Shown here: piece by piece, positions 37,840 to 50,138 of the stretch
Position numbering within the stretch: position 1 is the first letter of the stretch
Layout: every line of letters starts with the position of its first letter
Source: Nageia nagi
Lineage: Eukaryota > Pinophyta
Length of the DNA stretch: 64,000 bases
NCBI GenBank assembly: GCA_050084985.1
Contig: JBITNC010000001.1
Coordinates: 24,056,001-24,120,000, forward strand
Direction: 5' to 3'
Position numbers and translations under genes: made by a program
Notes under the pieces: model-generated
What the model saw: only the letters and a program-made list of their open reading frames with translations
What the model was told of the DNA's origin: nothing
The model's database searches: none

Positions 37840-38122
37840 CATTAATTGTTATTTTTAATTAATAAATTATATGGGCCACTTGAAGATGCCAAATATTATT
37901 GTAATTGTAATACCAAGGAAAATAATAATTGTAAATGCAATATTAGTTTCCTTTAGTGAGGCATTGCATATCTTGTCCTCGATGAGTTGTAATTTGGCAT
38001 CTCGAGTCACGTAAATGCCTTCAATTTAATAGTGACTCCCTTTAAGTTGGACGCATCCCTAGGGGCAAAGCACGAAGATTCCAAGGAGGTGACACTAATC
38101 CCGAAGCATAGAAGACATCAAG
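37840..38122 (+). repeat. X-family LTR fragment, plus orientation
   Basis: Matches about 1010-1270 of the plus X copy in order: AATACCAAGGAAA, AATGCAATATT, AGGGATTGCAT/AGGCATTGCAT and TCCCTAGG. It is cut at 38122 by the start of the Y element. Confidence 0.6.
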
Positions 38123-39291
38123 TGTAAGGATCCCAAACACAAACTCAAGCGCAAATCAACAAATTCAATTACAAAAACCCTAACATCTGGCCTAGGGCAT
38201 CCAAACCAAACCCTAATAATGCAAATATTCCAACGTCTGGCTACAACTAGCAAATATCAATCAACACAATCCCACAATGCCAACGTCTGGCTCATTCAAA
38301 CACATACATGCTAAAGTAATCAAACGATGCCAATAGACAAGTATACACAATACAAAAGTGAGATCCAAGTGGCCAACGGCTGTAAAGAAGATATGAATGT
38401 CACAACAATACAATACTGAGCTCCCAGAGTTGGATGTTGGCCTCCAAGGAGCCAACTAGGGCAAATCGTGTATCCTCAATGCTAGATGAACAAGTACAAC
38501 CATGGGCTAGCCTCGCTTCCTCAGAACTTGAATCCTCTCCACCAAAGGAGCCCTCCTCTGATCCTGGCGACCAACTAAATGGTAGAAGCTCAACCTCGGA
38601 ATACCATCGGATGGGAAAGGGTGCTACACCAATGTCGTAGACAATTAGGATCCCTCAGCCTGATAGCCCTCCTAGATGTTACACCTAGGAGATTGCTTAG
38701 CAATGCTAAGACTTGTGTCCACAGGACGGTATCAAAAGATAATAGTAAAATCAGGTATATCCAACAATGAGCCTCCAATGCCTCTTTATACACTCAACTT
38801 TGTCTAGATCTCACCTAAGAGTCATCACCCAACTCCTTAATCCAAACATTTGCCTCCTGGGGGCTAGAATGCCCAACATGGGTGCCTAGGGGTCAAGAAT
38901 GCCAATGTGGGGGCCTACGGTGCCATAAATGCCAACGTGGGGATCTAGGAGTGCCACACATGCCCAACATGGGTCTAGGCGCCATGCGTGGGATCTAGGT
39001 GTCATAATGGGCCAACATGGGGGTCTAGAAGTCTCTCCAAGGCTGGCACATGTATACAAGTGCTCATCCATCCAAGTGCAAAATAGACCTTGGGATTTCC
39101 ATAATCAAGATCGGGATCTTCGAGTATAATAAAATACCTAATCTATGCTTGGGAGGGAGACGTCCCACTTGGGGCTTAAGTCTTCTATCCCAAGTTACAA
39201 CTCGAAAGTACAATGCAATAATAAAATGTATTACAAAGGGGAATCCGTTGTATTCCACAATTAATGACAATAATGCAAAGGGGGCGTCACA
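38123..39291 (-). repeat. 3' LTR of the short Y element
   Basis: In minus orientation it begins TGTGACGCCCCC and ends at the plus-strand TGTAAGGATCCC. It carries the Y block TTGGCCTCCAAGGAGCCAAC (plus strand, about 38434-38453) and the run of CCAACGTGGGG-like motifs at 38870-39030. Confidence 0.75.
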
Positions 39292-39306
39292 AAGCCTCCC
39301 CTCTCC
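39292..39306 (-). other. Polypurine tract of the short Y element
   Basis: The minus strand reads GGAGAGGGGAGGCTT immediately before the LTR start TGTGACG, the expected position of the plus-strand primer. Confidence 0.65.
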
Positions 39307-39639
39307 AATTGCTTGCCCTCAAGCAATAATGGAAGATTGCAGCTTTTTGTCTTCCAAGAATCCTTCAATCCTGATAGCCATGGTCTGCCATGGTGGAATG
39401 CAACTTCAATACCTTCTACCCATGATGCCAATGTGATGCAGATTACTTAAGTCTCATAGCCATACATCAATGTAGCATGCAAAAAACTTTGGATTGCTGT
39501 AACTATCACTCCCCATTTGTTGCTCCACAATCGTCCTCAGCACACAGGAGGATGTATGTGTACCTCCGTTGGGATGTACCTGCAAAAACCTCAAGTAAAT
39601 CATGGGTGAGTATAAACAAGTGAAGCCCTTGCTCCATAG

Positions 39640-40190
39640 ATGAGGCCAAGCCTCCCCCAAGCTCAATGTGGGGTCCCGAGCTCTCCCATCAATCCATGTC
39701 AGGTCCAAAACTCCTTATCCCTCAACGTGGGGTACCAAGCTGCTATTTGTCCCAACATCAAGTTCACAAACCCCTTCAAGTCCAACGTGGGGAGCCAACA
39801 CTCTCCTAACCTAGCCATTGGGTGTTTGAGTTCTTCTAGACCAAACGTGGGGTGTCCTAGTCCCTTCATGCTCGTCTAAATGCACAAGTATCCCTCATCC
39901 TCCCATGCGAGGTGTAGTTGCTCTTCTGAATCCAAAGTCGGGAACCAGAGCTCCTTCAAACTCAATGTCCCACTCCTTAGCTCCACAGTACTCCACGTAG
40001 GGAATACAGTCTCTCTAATACCCAATGTTGAGTGACCATCCTCCTTGAAGTTGAACATGGGGTGTTTAGCCTCCCTAAGACTCAACGTGAGGTATCCAGC
40101 CTCTTCAAGGTTCAACATGAGGTGTCCAACCCCTCCAAAGTTCAATGTGGGGTGCCCAATGCCTTCAAGGCCAAATGTGTTGATCAGGAG
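39640..40190. repeat. ~41-bp minisatellite in the Y leader
   Basis: Plus-strand units contain CAACGTGGGGTGTCCAA followed by CCCTCCAAG-like sequence, repeated about a dozen times with a period near 40 bp. The periodicity creates a spurious 133-codon minus frame at 39876-40277. Confidence 0.75.
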
Positions 40191-40351
40191 GTCCCTTAGC
40201 CTCCACATCCCCTCTCCAAGAAAAAAAGACAATCTTATCTTTTTTTGGCATGCTCCAAGTTCAGGCAAGAAAAGCATGTTCTTTACTTAATCAGATTTCT
40301 TTACTCTAGTTGTAGATCTGGCTTCCATCTTCATAGGCAAGCAAGATCTAA

Positions 40352-40363
40352 GCTTTGATACCA
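40352..40363 (-). other. Primer-binding site, tRNA-iMet type (Y element)
   Basis: The minus strand reads TGGTATCAAAGC, one mismatch from the initiator-tRNA-Met site, one base inside the LTR end ATATTTTACA. Confidence 0.75.
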
Positions 40364-40364
40364 C

Positions 40365-41671
40365 TGTAAAATATCGAATATTCTTCAAAGCAAGAATTGC
40401 CAAACAAATATCATATAATATAAAATTGGACCTCTAAACATGCTACAAACTGCCTAGGGCATCAAACATGCACAATAATGAGTTAGAAATCCCAACATTA
40501 CACTTCTCTAGCTAGAAATCACTATTACAAGCCAATGTCACATTAGGGCATACCTATACAATGCCAAATACACCACAAATGATCCCAGAATTATGATGTC
40601 ACACCAAGAGGAGTAAAATATCACCAAAAACATCAAAATATGAGACAGAAATTGGAGATCGAGTGTGCCACGACTCAATTAAAGATGGAATGATGAGTAC
40701 AATACAAACCAAACCCTCAAGGGCTCAACATTGGCCTCCAAGGAGCCAACTAGGGCACAGTAATGTGCAAAGATGTACACTACTGCAAATATGTTGTAGA
40801 ACAACCACACTCTACTAGATCTATGGACGCCACACTAAAGGGCTTCCTCACAGGCTATCTCTCGGTGAAGAGAATGAATGTAGTTGCAGAATGCCATCGG
40901 ATGGATTCAAAGGTGCAAACCGCTATGGATGCCTTAGGGTAGGGTAACCTCACAGCACAAACATTCACCTCAACTGCTAGCCAAAAGGTGTTCTAAGCCT
41001 CTTGGATTGTCCCTGGTCTACACGCCCAAGGGTGCTTAACGCCGCCAAGACTTGAGAAGCTCTGAAGAGTTAAAGGGGTTTCAATATCAAATTCATTATA
41101 TCTCTGCAATGAGGATCTCACCTAGGAGTCATCACTCAACTCCTCTAATCCAATGTTAGCCTCTTAGAGGCTCCAAAAATGCCAAACGTGGGTGCCTAGG
41201 GATCATGCATGCCAAATGAGGGTGTCCAAGGTTCAAAAATACCAACGTGGAGTCTAGAGTGCCACGCATGCCTAATGTGGGTCTAGAAGTCATGTGTGGG
41301 TGCTTAGGTGTCATCATGGGCCAATGTGGGGTCTAAGATCTCCCCAAGGCTAGCGCAAGTGTACAAGTGCTCCCAAGTCCAATTTTGGGGCTATAAGTGA
41401 CTATCCATGCTTATGTGCCATCCTAGGTGTTGTACAAGACTTGAGATTCCCAAAATTAATTATTTAGGATCTACAAGTGTACAAATAAATAATAAAAACT
41501 CATCCTAAGCTTGGAAGGAAAACATCCCTCTTTGGGGCTCATAATGTGGGTCCAATGGATCATTATATTTCTATCTCAAGTAACTAACTAATAATGCAAA
41601 AACAAAATATTTACAAAGGGAACACCTAGGATCCCAAATTTACTTATTTTTGTTCAAAAAGGGATGTTACA
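40365..41671 (-). repeat. 5' LTR of the short Y element
   Basis: In minus orientation it starts TGTAACATCCC and ends ATATTTTACA. It is the closest relative in the window of the plus Y LTR at 28497-29838 across its whole length. Confidence 0.8.
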
Positions 41672-41999
41672 AAAAAAAAAGCAAGATTGACTTTTTCTGG
41701 CATGATCCAACCTTGGAGAGGCTTCAGGAAGCATTTGAGGTGAAACTAGAGGAGCCTGAACCGAGGAGAAGGTGAAGTCACAAAGATCTTGAGTAAAAGA
41801 AGCACACACCCAAGTGGCTAGATTTCAAGGACAAGGTCCCAAGTCATCCCCGTAGATTGCCCTCGTAGGTGCCAAAAGGTGAACATGTCAAGTTAGGTGT
41901 TGCAAAGGTAAGGAAGATGCACGAGTCTAAGTGTACCAGAGGAGCATAGAGGCATGGTGTTGCAGTTGTAACAATTCCATTTTATTTTATTTTTTGAAA
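41672..41999. other. Element debris
   Basis: The first 60 bases resemble 40215-40260 of the Y leader (an A-run, then TTTTTCTGGCATGATCCAA beside TTTTTTTGGCATGCTCCAA). The rest holds no supported gene. Confidence 0.4.
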
Positions 42000-44900
42000 T
42001 TCTATTTTATTATATTTTTTGAATTTGGATTTCAAATACTTGTTAAATTTGGTACAACATTGTGATGGATGAGGATTTGCTCCTGGTACAGCATTGTGAT
42101 GGATGAGGATTTGCTCCCACAAATGCTGGAATGAATCTTGTAGCACCATGTGGCAATTTTCATTAGAACATATTTATTTTCTTGGAAAACATAATTAAGG
42201 TTATGTTGTGCTTGCACAACACCCCCCAAAAATTTTGCATTTTTGAGGATGCTCGTTGTACTGAGACATTATGGCATGAAGATTTTTTTTTTAAGTAAAA
42301 TGCATGCATTGTAGGCCAAACAAGGATAATGTGGTAAATTTGTATCTTCAAGTTCGAACAAGTCAAAATTTTGCCGTTTTGTCTAAGGCGCATGTTTTAG
42401 CGGACATGCTTTTGCATGTACCATAAAAGGTGCACCCCCCTTCATATTACATAGTTTTCGATCAAATCTTGCATTTTTGGTTCAAATTACATCTTTCATG
42501 TGCATTTGGTATGTGGTCATTTCTGTAAAAGTTGTATCCCCCTCCATTGCATTCCATTATTGAGGGTCATTCTAGTCTTTTTGAAGGAAATCAACATATT
42601 TTTGGCCTGAGTGCATGGTTTTAGGGACATGCTTTTGCATATACCAAAATTGGTGCACCCTAGCAGCTGTACTTTCAACACTTAGCCAATTTTGAAGGGA
42701 AATTGTTGAAGTGCATGAGTGCATGGTTTCGAGGACATGCTTTTGCATGTACAAAAATTGGTGCGCCTTCTTTCACGTACAGAAATTTGGCTAAGTGTGG
42801 AATTCTGGACATCCACCATAAGGGAGACAAGTGTGTTTGCATGCATTGGACCTCCACTTAGACCAATCACCGCATGACACTTGTCCACTTGAGAAAAGTC
42901 TATAAAAGGAAGGTCAACTTCAGGATTTAGTTTATTTGGCTAATTTCAAAGCATTGTGCTGATTCTGGTCCAAAAAAGCATATCCCTCAAAGGGTGCACC
43001 CTGTTCTAGATAAGGATTTTGGAGGTCATTTTCATTAAAATTTGATTTGCTGCATTGAGAAGTGTGCCATGGAGCTGTGCACACGATTTTTGGGGAGCGT
43101 GAAAGTGCTCACCCGAATTGGTGCACCATCCTCCAGATGTCCTGGTCCAAGGGTAGTTATTTGGCTAAGTGTGGAATCTTGCTAAGTGGCCCAAGCGCAT
43201 GTTTTCTAGCACATGCTTTTGCACCCATCCAAATCAATGCACCCAAGCAGCAAGGGTTTCAAAGGTGATGAAATTGACTAAGTCCTTTTGATGCATTGAG
43301 TTGCTTGGCGCATGTATTTTAGGACATACTTTTGCACACACTCTAAAACATGCGCCCACATGACTCTGTTATTTGACCTGATTCTAAAACAACCAATAGG
43401 TGACATGTGGCATAGTTGAAGGTTATATATATGAGGTCACCCTTTGTACTATTTACCACTTCATTTCATTTTGGATTAAGTCTCCCAGTTGCACCATTTT
43501 CAGAACATGCTTAAGGACTCACCTAAATCGGTGCAACCAGGAGAAATAAGGGTTTGAGAATGCATCTGAACCACTAGTAGCGATTTTTTTAAGGGGGTGA
43601 ATGGGATCTTAGGGTCCTATCTTTTTTGAAATGCATTTCATATTTTAATGATAAGGCTTGCCCTAAATTGACCTAAGCGCATCTTTTTCCACTAGTGCTT
43701 GTTGTGCTTGCACAACAGCTCCCCAAAATTTCTGCATTTTGAGGACCCTCGAAATGATGATAAAGGATATGCATGATAGTAGTTCATCAAAGGGCATGCA
43801 TATCTTCTGGTCTAGCTTCGAGAAACATGTTTTAACTGCATTTTCAAGGTCAAGTTAGGTCAGAGTTACACTATTCAGCCTATCGCACGTTTTTCAGTGG
43901 GTGCTTTTGCACTCCTTTCAAACCATGCGACCAACCCCTTCCTATGTTTTCATCCTTGTCACTTGCATTTCATGTCGTAGAATTGCACTTTTCAAGGTCT
44001 TCATGTTGTAGGAATTCGCACTCTTTCTTTTGCACTTCATATATGTGTCGTTTTGGTCAAAATGCAAGGAAAATAATGTCATTTTCAGCTTGTCGCATGT
44101 TTTAGGTGAGTCTTTTTGCAATTGCCCAAAAGGGTACGACCAAGGTAAAGACCCCCTCATACTTAGAATTTTTGTTGCATTGAAAGTTGTCACATGTTGT
44201 TGAGTGAGTCCTTTTGAACTCATCTAAAATGGTGCGACCAGGAAGGAGAAGTTTCATACTTAGTAATTTTTTTGAGGTCACAAAGTTGTCGCATGCTTTT
44301 AGGCAAGTCCTTTTACACCCATCTAGATCCATGCAACAAGAAGGAAAAGGACTTAGCCATTTTTTTGGGCAACCAAAGCTAGTCAAATACTTTTGAATGA
44401 GTCCTTTTGCACCTATCTGAAACCATGCGACCAGATCCATGAAGGGAAAATTGGCTAAGTGTTAGGCCCGGTTTGTTGACAAGTGGAAACTCATGCATTG
44501 GACCTTCTTCCGCACCTACCATATGGCGACACCTATCCTACTCAGAGGGCTATAAAAAGGAAGTCAACCCCATTATTTCAGTTTGCAAACTTGTCTAGAA
44601 CAGAGCATGGGACTAAGGGAGAAAAGCACCCCTTCCAAAACATGCGACCTATAACAGACTTGCATTTTTCAGGCCATTTTTGGAAATTTTGGTCTTGAGA
44701 AGCATGCCAAACCCCAAGTGCAAGGATTAAGAGGCATGCTTTAGCACCCTTCCAAGACAATGCGACCAAGGGTTGAACTTCAATGTTAGCTTGGAATTTG
44801 GCTAAGTACCCAAAGGACTAGTCGGATGCTTTTCATCACATGCTTTTGCACTCATCAAAAACCATGCGCCCTTGTTCTTGCTCCATCATTTGACCACTAG

Positions 44901-45540
44901 ACTGACCAACCAGGAGGTGAGACATGGCAGTGCAGTAATTTATAAATATCACCTCACCCCTTAGTCATTTCAATCACTCCATTTCAGATTTGACACCCTT
45001 TTTCAGTCATAACATTTCTCATGCATGCTTTTGCACTCACTTCAAACTGTGCAACCAAAAAGAGGAGAAGTTTTGTGGGATGTTGTGCATCCAATTAGCC
45101 TTTTTTGAGCTAAGGCACTTCAATATAGTCCCTAAACCTAGTCGCATGTCTTCAAAGTAATGCTCAGGCACCCAATCAGAACCATGCACCCAGAATTGAG
45201 GTGAAAAGTTATGTTCCAGAATTTGACAAAGCAACCCTAAGCCCGGTCGCATGCTTTTCAAGCTATGCTTTTGCACTCATCAAAAACTGTGCACCCAGGA
45301 TTACAAGATGAAACTGGTCAAGCATGAGACGCCAGGAGTTAAGAGGAGAAGAAGACAAGTGGGAGGCATGCATCCTGCCATGCATTCACCTTCCATGCAT
45401 CACATATAAAAGGGGAAAGCAGTTCTCATTGTATGTTAGGTGTCCTACAAGCCTAAATCTGTACGCCTAGTTTTGCCTTGCTACATCTTTCACAATGTCT
45501 CAGACTTGCTTTTAGGACTTTTCTTTGGGGTTTTTCAAAC
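42000..45540 (+). repeat. Array of a recurring CATGCTTTTGCAC motif with five TATA boxes
   Basis: A motif of about 34 bp, consensus CATGCTTTTGCAC(C/T)CAT followed by AAA and CCATGCGCC or CCATGCGACC, occurs about 18 times between 42400 and 45290. Spacing is often near 100 bp (for example 44110, 44208, 44306, 44402). A larger duplication of about 1.6 kb relates 42700-43560 to 44400-45060. TATA-like boxes at 42901, 43424, 44551, 44941 and 45405 are each followed by GGTCA(A/C)C- or CACCTCACCC-like sequence. The last box lies about 145 bp before the ORF1-A start. It may be the LTR or leader of an element, or a promoter array; no PBS was found. Confidence 0.7.
45405..45415 (+). promoter_or_regulatory. 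TATA box upstream of ORF1-A
   Basis: TATAAAAGGGG, 144 bp before the ATG at 45549, in the same orientation as the ORF. It is the most proximal of five similar boxes in the upstream array. Confidence 0.55.
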
Positions 45541-45548
45541 ATTCTTGC

Positions 45549-48305
45549 ATGGCTTCCGACATCAAAGCACCTCCATTGAGGGCCAAGAAGGTTCAGGGCC
45601 AATTGTTTGAAAGACATGTAACTAAAGGCTAGATGACCTGGCTTTTGAAAGAAAGCCTGATTAAATTTCAGGAGAAAGAGAGACCAGAGCTCCCTGAAGC
45701 CAAGTTCAAGGGGAGACATATATTTGTTGGTGACATAGATTGGGGAAACTTGGAACCCATCCAGACGTTAGCCTCCACGTCCTCCATCAACAAAGAGGAC
45801 TTATCAAAAGAGCTCATCGACACAAGCGGCTTGTTCAATGCCGCTATGATGCCATTTGCAATACCTTTTCCTGAACTATGTAGTGAGTTAGCAACCTTCG
45901 GCAGAAGAAGACATGGGGATGATTACAAATTGGTGTATTCTAAGGAGTTCCATGATTCCATAGCCCTACCTGGGGATTACATTCGGCCCTGGTTGCTGGA
46001 AGATTATCAAAACCTTCAAGGTCAAAGATTGATTAGCGCACGGAGAAAGGAGTTTCTACCCATTGTGGGAAAGTTGATCACTCTCCTGTCAAGGGTGACT
46101 GGTCTGGAAAATGATGCCAAGTATAGGAGGGAGTTCACAGGCTTCATTGCAGCCATCAACTCGGGGAAACCTATTCAATGGGTTGGGGTAGCCAATGATG
46201 CCCTACACCTCCAGTTAGCCTATTTTGGCTCCTCGAAGAGATTCTATATGAACTCTTATCTTGTGCACCTGTTGTTGCATGGTAAAGTCAGATCCAAGGA
46301 GTTGGCTGATGAAAGGTACTTTGGGTAGAAGAACATCCCTATGTAGAGAGCTTATCAGAGCTGGTGGTACCAGAGCAAGTTCCAATGTTTCTATGAGAGG
46401 ATTGATTGCTAAAAAATAAGATATCTACAAGGATATCAAGGGGGAGTCCATTGTGAAGAGAATTTCTGATGTAGTTGTTCAAGCTATTAGCGTACATGCA
46501 GATTTCTTTTTGCAAAATGCTGACCATACATATATCAGAGTCAATGGCTCAGAGGAGCGACCCCTACTCTTGCCAAGATATGCCAGTGATAGGTTGATTC
46601 TCATGGAGTTTGCTAAGCATTTCCAATTTTTGAAGGAAAAGGTCTAGAAGCAGAACGCTACTATCAATTTGCCTATCTCCATATCCAAGTATGTGTGGCC
46701 ATACATGGGTTGAGGCAGCCAATATGAAGGAGGAGCTGCAACAACTTTTTCAGGGAAGTTGCTGCTAGAAATTATGATCCTAAGGGCATAATTGCACATT
46801 TCTATGATACTGCATTCCACAAGCCCATTGCATTTCCGCATAAGCCTTTGGGGAATGAAGAGAGGTATAGGAACATGCGGGATGAAGGAGAGATTGCATG
46901 AATAGATGTTGTTTTGAGCAAGAAAAAGGCTCCCCTCCAGATAAAAAAGCCCCCTCAAAGACCTGGAACTACCAAGCCCCAATCTAAAGAGATCTCTCTC
47001 AGGATCAAGTCTCCTTCTCTTGCTTGTACTACATCTTTACCAAGAAAGACACCCTTGCTTCCCAGAGGAAAGAGGCAAGAGGCTCAGAGGGAACCCATCC
47101 CAGGTTTTAGCAAGCGCAGCATGGTGGTGGCTGATCTCAGAGACATTGGCTATCATGCTCTCCCCTCGAATGTGTTAGATGATGTAGTGAATGCAGCTAG
47201 TGCTAGTGATTCACCCACCGAATCAATCCCTCCCATACCTACTCATTCTCTTGGATGTAGGGAGATAGTTACCCCTCTACAACTAAGTTCTAGTTCCAAT
47301 TCTAAACGTTCCTCTTCTTCTTCTGATGAAGAAACTGATGAAGATCCTGGCCGTGTGGTGGAAGGTTTTGGAGAAGGATCAAAAGGCCATAGCTAAAGAG
47401 AAGAAGAAGATGATGATGATGTTGATGATGCTACTAGTATTCCTAAGCAAGAGGACATGGCTATAGGTGCTTCAACACCTGATGAAACAAAGGTTGAAAC
47501 TATCTCGGATGATGAGATAGTGGACGTTGGTACTTATGATGATGACGTCCAGATAATTGGAGAGAAGTGCGCTAGAGAAGTGGCTGCCTCCAAACCCTCT
47601 CCTGTCAAGCATAGGAAGAAGTCTCCCTCTTCTTCGCATAAGCCCTCCTCAAAGAGGATGAGCCACGAGAGATCTCCACAGACACGAAGTAGAGGCACGT
47701 CCATAGGCAGTGATGGAGGAGATGAGGAAGATGAAGGAGAGACTGAGGAACAAAAGAAGAAAAGGAAGCAAGAGAAGCATCAGGGAAAAGAGATGGCCAT
47801 AATTCAGACCACTCCAGCAAAACAAGTCAAGAAGATTGATAAAGGAAGACTGTTGATTCAAAGATTTCCCCCTTGACCAGCAACCGAACACCCTAATCTT
47901 GACTTGGATGCTTGTCTTAGAGTCCTCAGCATGAGCACGACTCATGATGAAAACATAGACAAGGACTTACGCTTTGAGGATGGGGAAGAAGAACTTTCGG
48001 ATGGCGAGAAGATTCAGAGGGTTAATACTTTTGTCTCCACCTCTCGAAAAGAAATCTCCATTAGCCATTGCTACTCAAAGGAGAAGCATCCTCAGAGAGC
48101 AGAGGACTGTGTCATTGAGACATTCAAGATGCTTGTGAAACTAGGGTTGATAGGAAAGCACATAGTCACACAATGCAGCAATCATGGAGCAAGAAGCCTA
48201 TGAAGCCAAAAAGGAGGTGAAGAGTTTGAATAAGGAACTCATAGCTAGCAGGAAAATCATCAAAGAATTCCAGAAAGTTAGCACCGCCCCCTTAGATCTG
48301 CAGAG
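45549..48305 (+). pseudogene. ORF1-A, large broken ORF of unrecognised family
   Basis: A start at 45549 (MASDIKAPPLRAKKVQGQLF) opens a reading of about 900 codons broken by a TAG at 45630, a frame change near 46330-46450, stops near 46645, 46900, 47394 and 47874, and a last break near 48203. Residues 29-259 form a compact domain: GRHIFVGDIDWGNLEPIQTL, then FNAAMMPFAIPFPELCSELA, then LLSRVTGLENDAKYRREF. The middle is rich in Ser, Lys and acidic residues (SSSSSDEETDEDP, then KKSPSSSHKPSSKRM). The end is coiled-coil-like (KKEVKSLNKELIASRKIIK). ORF1-B at 58440-59240 has the same N-terminal domain. I do not recognise the family. Repeat context suggests a transposable-element protein, possibly gag-like; a host gene family is possible. 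Confidence 0.6.
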
Positions 48306-48599
48306 GTAGACTTTCTTCCATGAAGGATGGGAAGTGATGAAGAGCAACTTAAGGGGGAAGTGATGGAGGCCATCAAGAGATTGTCTTTGCAAACTATGTT
48401 GTGCCAACACACCCTAAGATGCAACATTTGGGCACCTTCCTTTTTTGAAGGCAATGGACAACATTGCTTGAAGATGACTAGACAACGACCAGAGTGAAGA
48501 ATCAGAATGGCCAAGTGGTGAAGCATTACATGCAAGTACCCCTAGTGGCACCAAGGCAGTTCAGCGTGTCCAGCGGCCATTAATGGCCCAGTTTCAAGC
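48306..48599. other. Downstream of ORF1-A, degraded coding-like sequence
   Basis: Short protein-like pieces in shifting frames but nothing recognisable. It grades into the repeat field from about 48600. Confidence 0.35.
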
Positions 48600-49036
48600 A
48601 ACATCAAGCAAGATGCAATTTTGGACATGGTAGCAACCAGGAAGAGAGTTTTTCACAAAGTGGCCAACAGGGTGAAAAAGGTGCGTTTTATAGCATTCGA
48701 GTGCAAAAGTGTCGAGTTGACAAAAAGGGTGCATTTTTGCAAAGACTCAACTCACAGGTGTTTAGCGCAACAGAAAGGCACGTTTTTGCATTATTTAGGT
48801 GCAAAGGCATCCAGGCGACAAAAATGAGCATTTTTGTCAACTTCAAGTTTGGGTGCCTTGAAAATGACAAGGATGACAAAAATAGACGTTTTTGTCAAAC
48901 TTGACCCCAAAGAGCTGGAAAAGTGTAAGGTAGAAAAGCGTGTTTTGGTCACTTTTGAGCCCGAAAATGGCCAGTATGGTAGAAAAGTGCGGTTTTGCAT
49001 GATTTGAGTCCGAAAAGCTCAGAAATGACCAAGAGT
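48600..49036 (+). repeat. Short-unit repeat field, left part (interrupted)
   Basis: Diverged units of about 50-60 bp with GCGTTTT or GCATTTTTG and GAGTCCGAAAA or GAGCCCGAAAA. The same pattern resumes at 55764 after the inserted element, so 48600-49041 and 55764-56090 were once continuous. Confidence 0.7.
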
Positions 49037-49041
49037 GACGA

Positions 49042-50098
49042 TGATCCATAAACTATAAGATTAAAATTTCAATTTAACCTTTTCTTAGGATCAATTCACA
49101 CTTAAAACAATTAAGTGCTTGTAAAGGAAAATCAGGAACAAATTTGTAAACACAGAGAAGAGAAAAGCATTCACCATAGAAAGAGACAAGCAAAATTATC
49201 CTGGTTCACCCGGTGTGGACTACGTCCAGCTCAAAAGCTCTCTACTATTAGTGGGTGGAATCACTTTACAAGGCCTCCACGGTCCTTCAAAACCTCCTCT
49301 CACATTCACAACACACTCACAGCTCTGAAAATCACAACAAGAACTGAAAACAACTTTCCTGAAATCCTCCTCCTTCCTTCCTCCAATTTGCTCCCCTTTT
49401 TATACAATTTTGGGGGCTAAAATTGGAGAGTATTACAACTAGGAAATTTAATACAAAACCTATTTTCAGATACCCATTATCCTCCTTGATCTTCATGTCA
49501 AATTTGGGCTCAAATGGTTGTAGAAATTTCCCCAAAATGAGCTCTAAAATCAAAATGATACGTTCATTGGATTGTTTCAGGCTTACAGAATTAAATCAGC
49601 CTAATAATAGGACCTTAGGTAAGATAAAATCACCAAAACCTTTGAAAACACTAAAAATACATCAAAAAAACTAAAATCGAGCGAGTGCATTGTGGTGACG
49701 ACATGTGGCGCGTGCTTAGAGGAAGTCAACCTCCTGTTGACTGGCGTTGTAGGCTTGGCTGGCGGTCTCCACGCAGGTGGGTTGGCGGTCTCCACGCAGG
49801 TGGGCGGCTTGGCTGGCGGTCGCATTCCCTTTTGACTCCGCGCAGGCCTTGTCATGCCTACGTGGTCTGTACGGTGGCAAGCGGGTCCTGCCCAAAACAT
49901 TTTATTTTATATATATATATTTATATATTTTTTTTAATTTTTCTCAAAATACACAAATGGAATTAATATCATATCTTCCACATACGGACTCGGATTCACG
50001 ATCCGAAAGAAGCGTCGGAAAGCTGAAGACAAGACGATCTCAATGAACACACTGAAATGGAGATTACTGAATGTTGAAGGGATCCAAATTTTGGATCA
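49042..50098 (-). repeat. 3' LTR of the chromovirus
   Basis: TGATCC...GGATCA ends. A minus-strand TATA box (GTATAAAAAG) lies at 49395-49404. Relative to the other LTR it has a 23-bp tandem duplication at 49761-49803 (GGCGGTCTCCACGCAGGTGG twice) and a shorter TA tract. Confidence 0.95.
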
Positions 50099-50109
50099 TT
50101 CCTCCCCAC
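50099..50109 (-). other. Polypurine tract of the chromovirus
   Basis: The minus strand reads GTGGGGAGGAA directly before the LTR start TGATCC. Confidence 0.75.
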
Positions 50110-50138
50110 TGAGAGAGAGCTTTTGTCCCCAAAAGCAA

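Larger units (their letters stand above)
38123..41671 (-). mobile_element. Short non-coding LTR element of family Y (LARD/TRIM-like)
   Basis: Two Y LTRs in the same orientation (38123-39291 and 40365-41671) enclose only 1073 bp. In minus orientation the order is 5' LTR, primer-binding site at 40352-40363, leader with ~41-bp repeats, polypurine tract at 39292-39306, 3' LTR. No gag or pol is present. The LTRs differ in length (1169 and 1307 bp) and strongly in sequence, so it is old. No matching 5-bp duplication could be seen (TCAAG on the left, A-run on the right), so recombination between two Y elements is an alternative explanation. Confidence 0.65.

Noticed and set aside
39876-40277. 133-codon minus frame with periodic HPTLNF-like units
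   Set aside because: The period follows the ~41-bp minisatellite in the Y leader; no independent coding support.
38118-41676. Target duplication around the short Y element
   Set aside because: TCAAG on the left does not match the A-run on the right; GCAAG a few bases further is too weak to claim.
42572-42888. Several minus frames of 60-68 codons with MQKHV...TMHS units
   Set aside because: They are the reverse translation of the repeated CATGCTTTTGCAC motif.
49685-50046. Overlapping plus frames of 89-93 codons
   Set aside because: They lie within the chromovirus LTR and have no coding counterpart in the other LTR beyond shared sequence.
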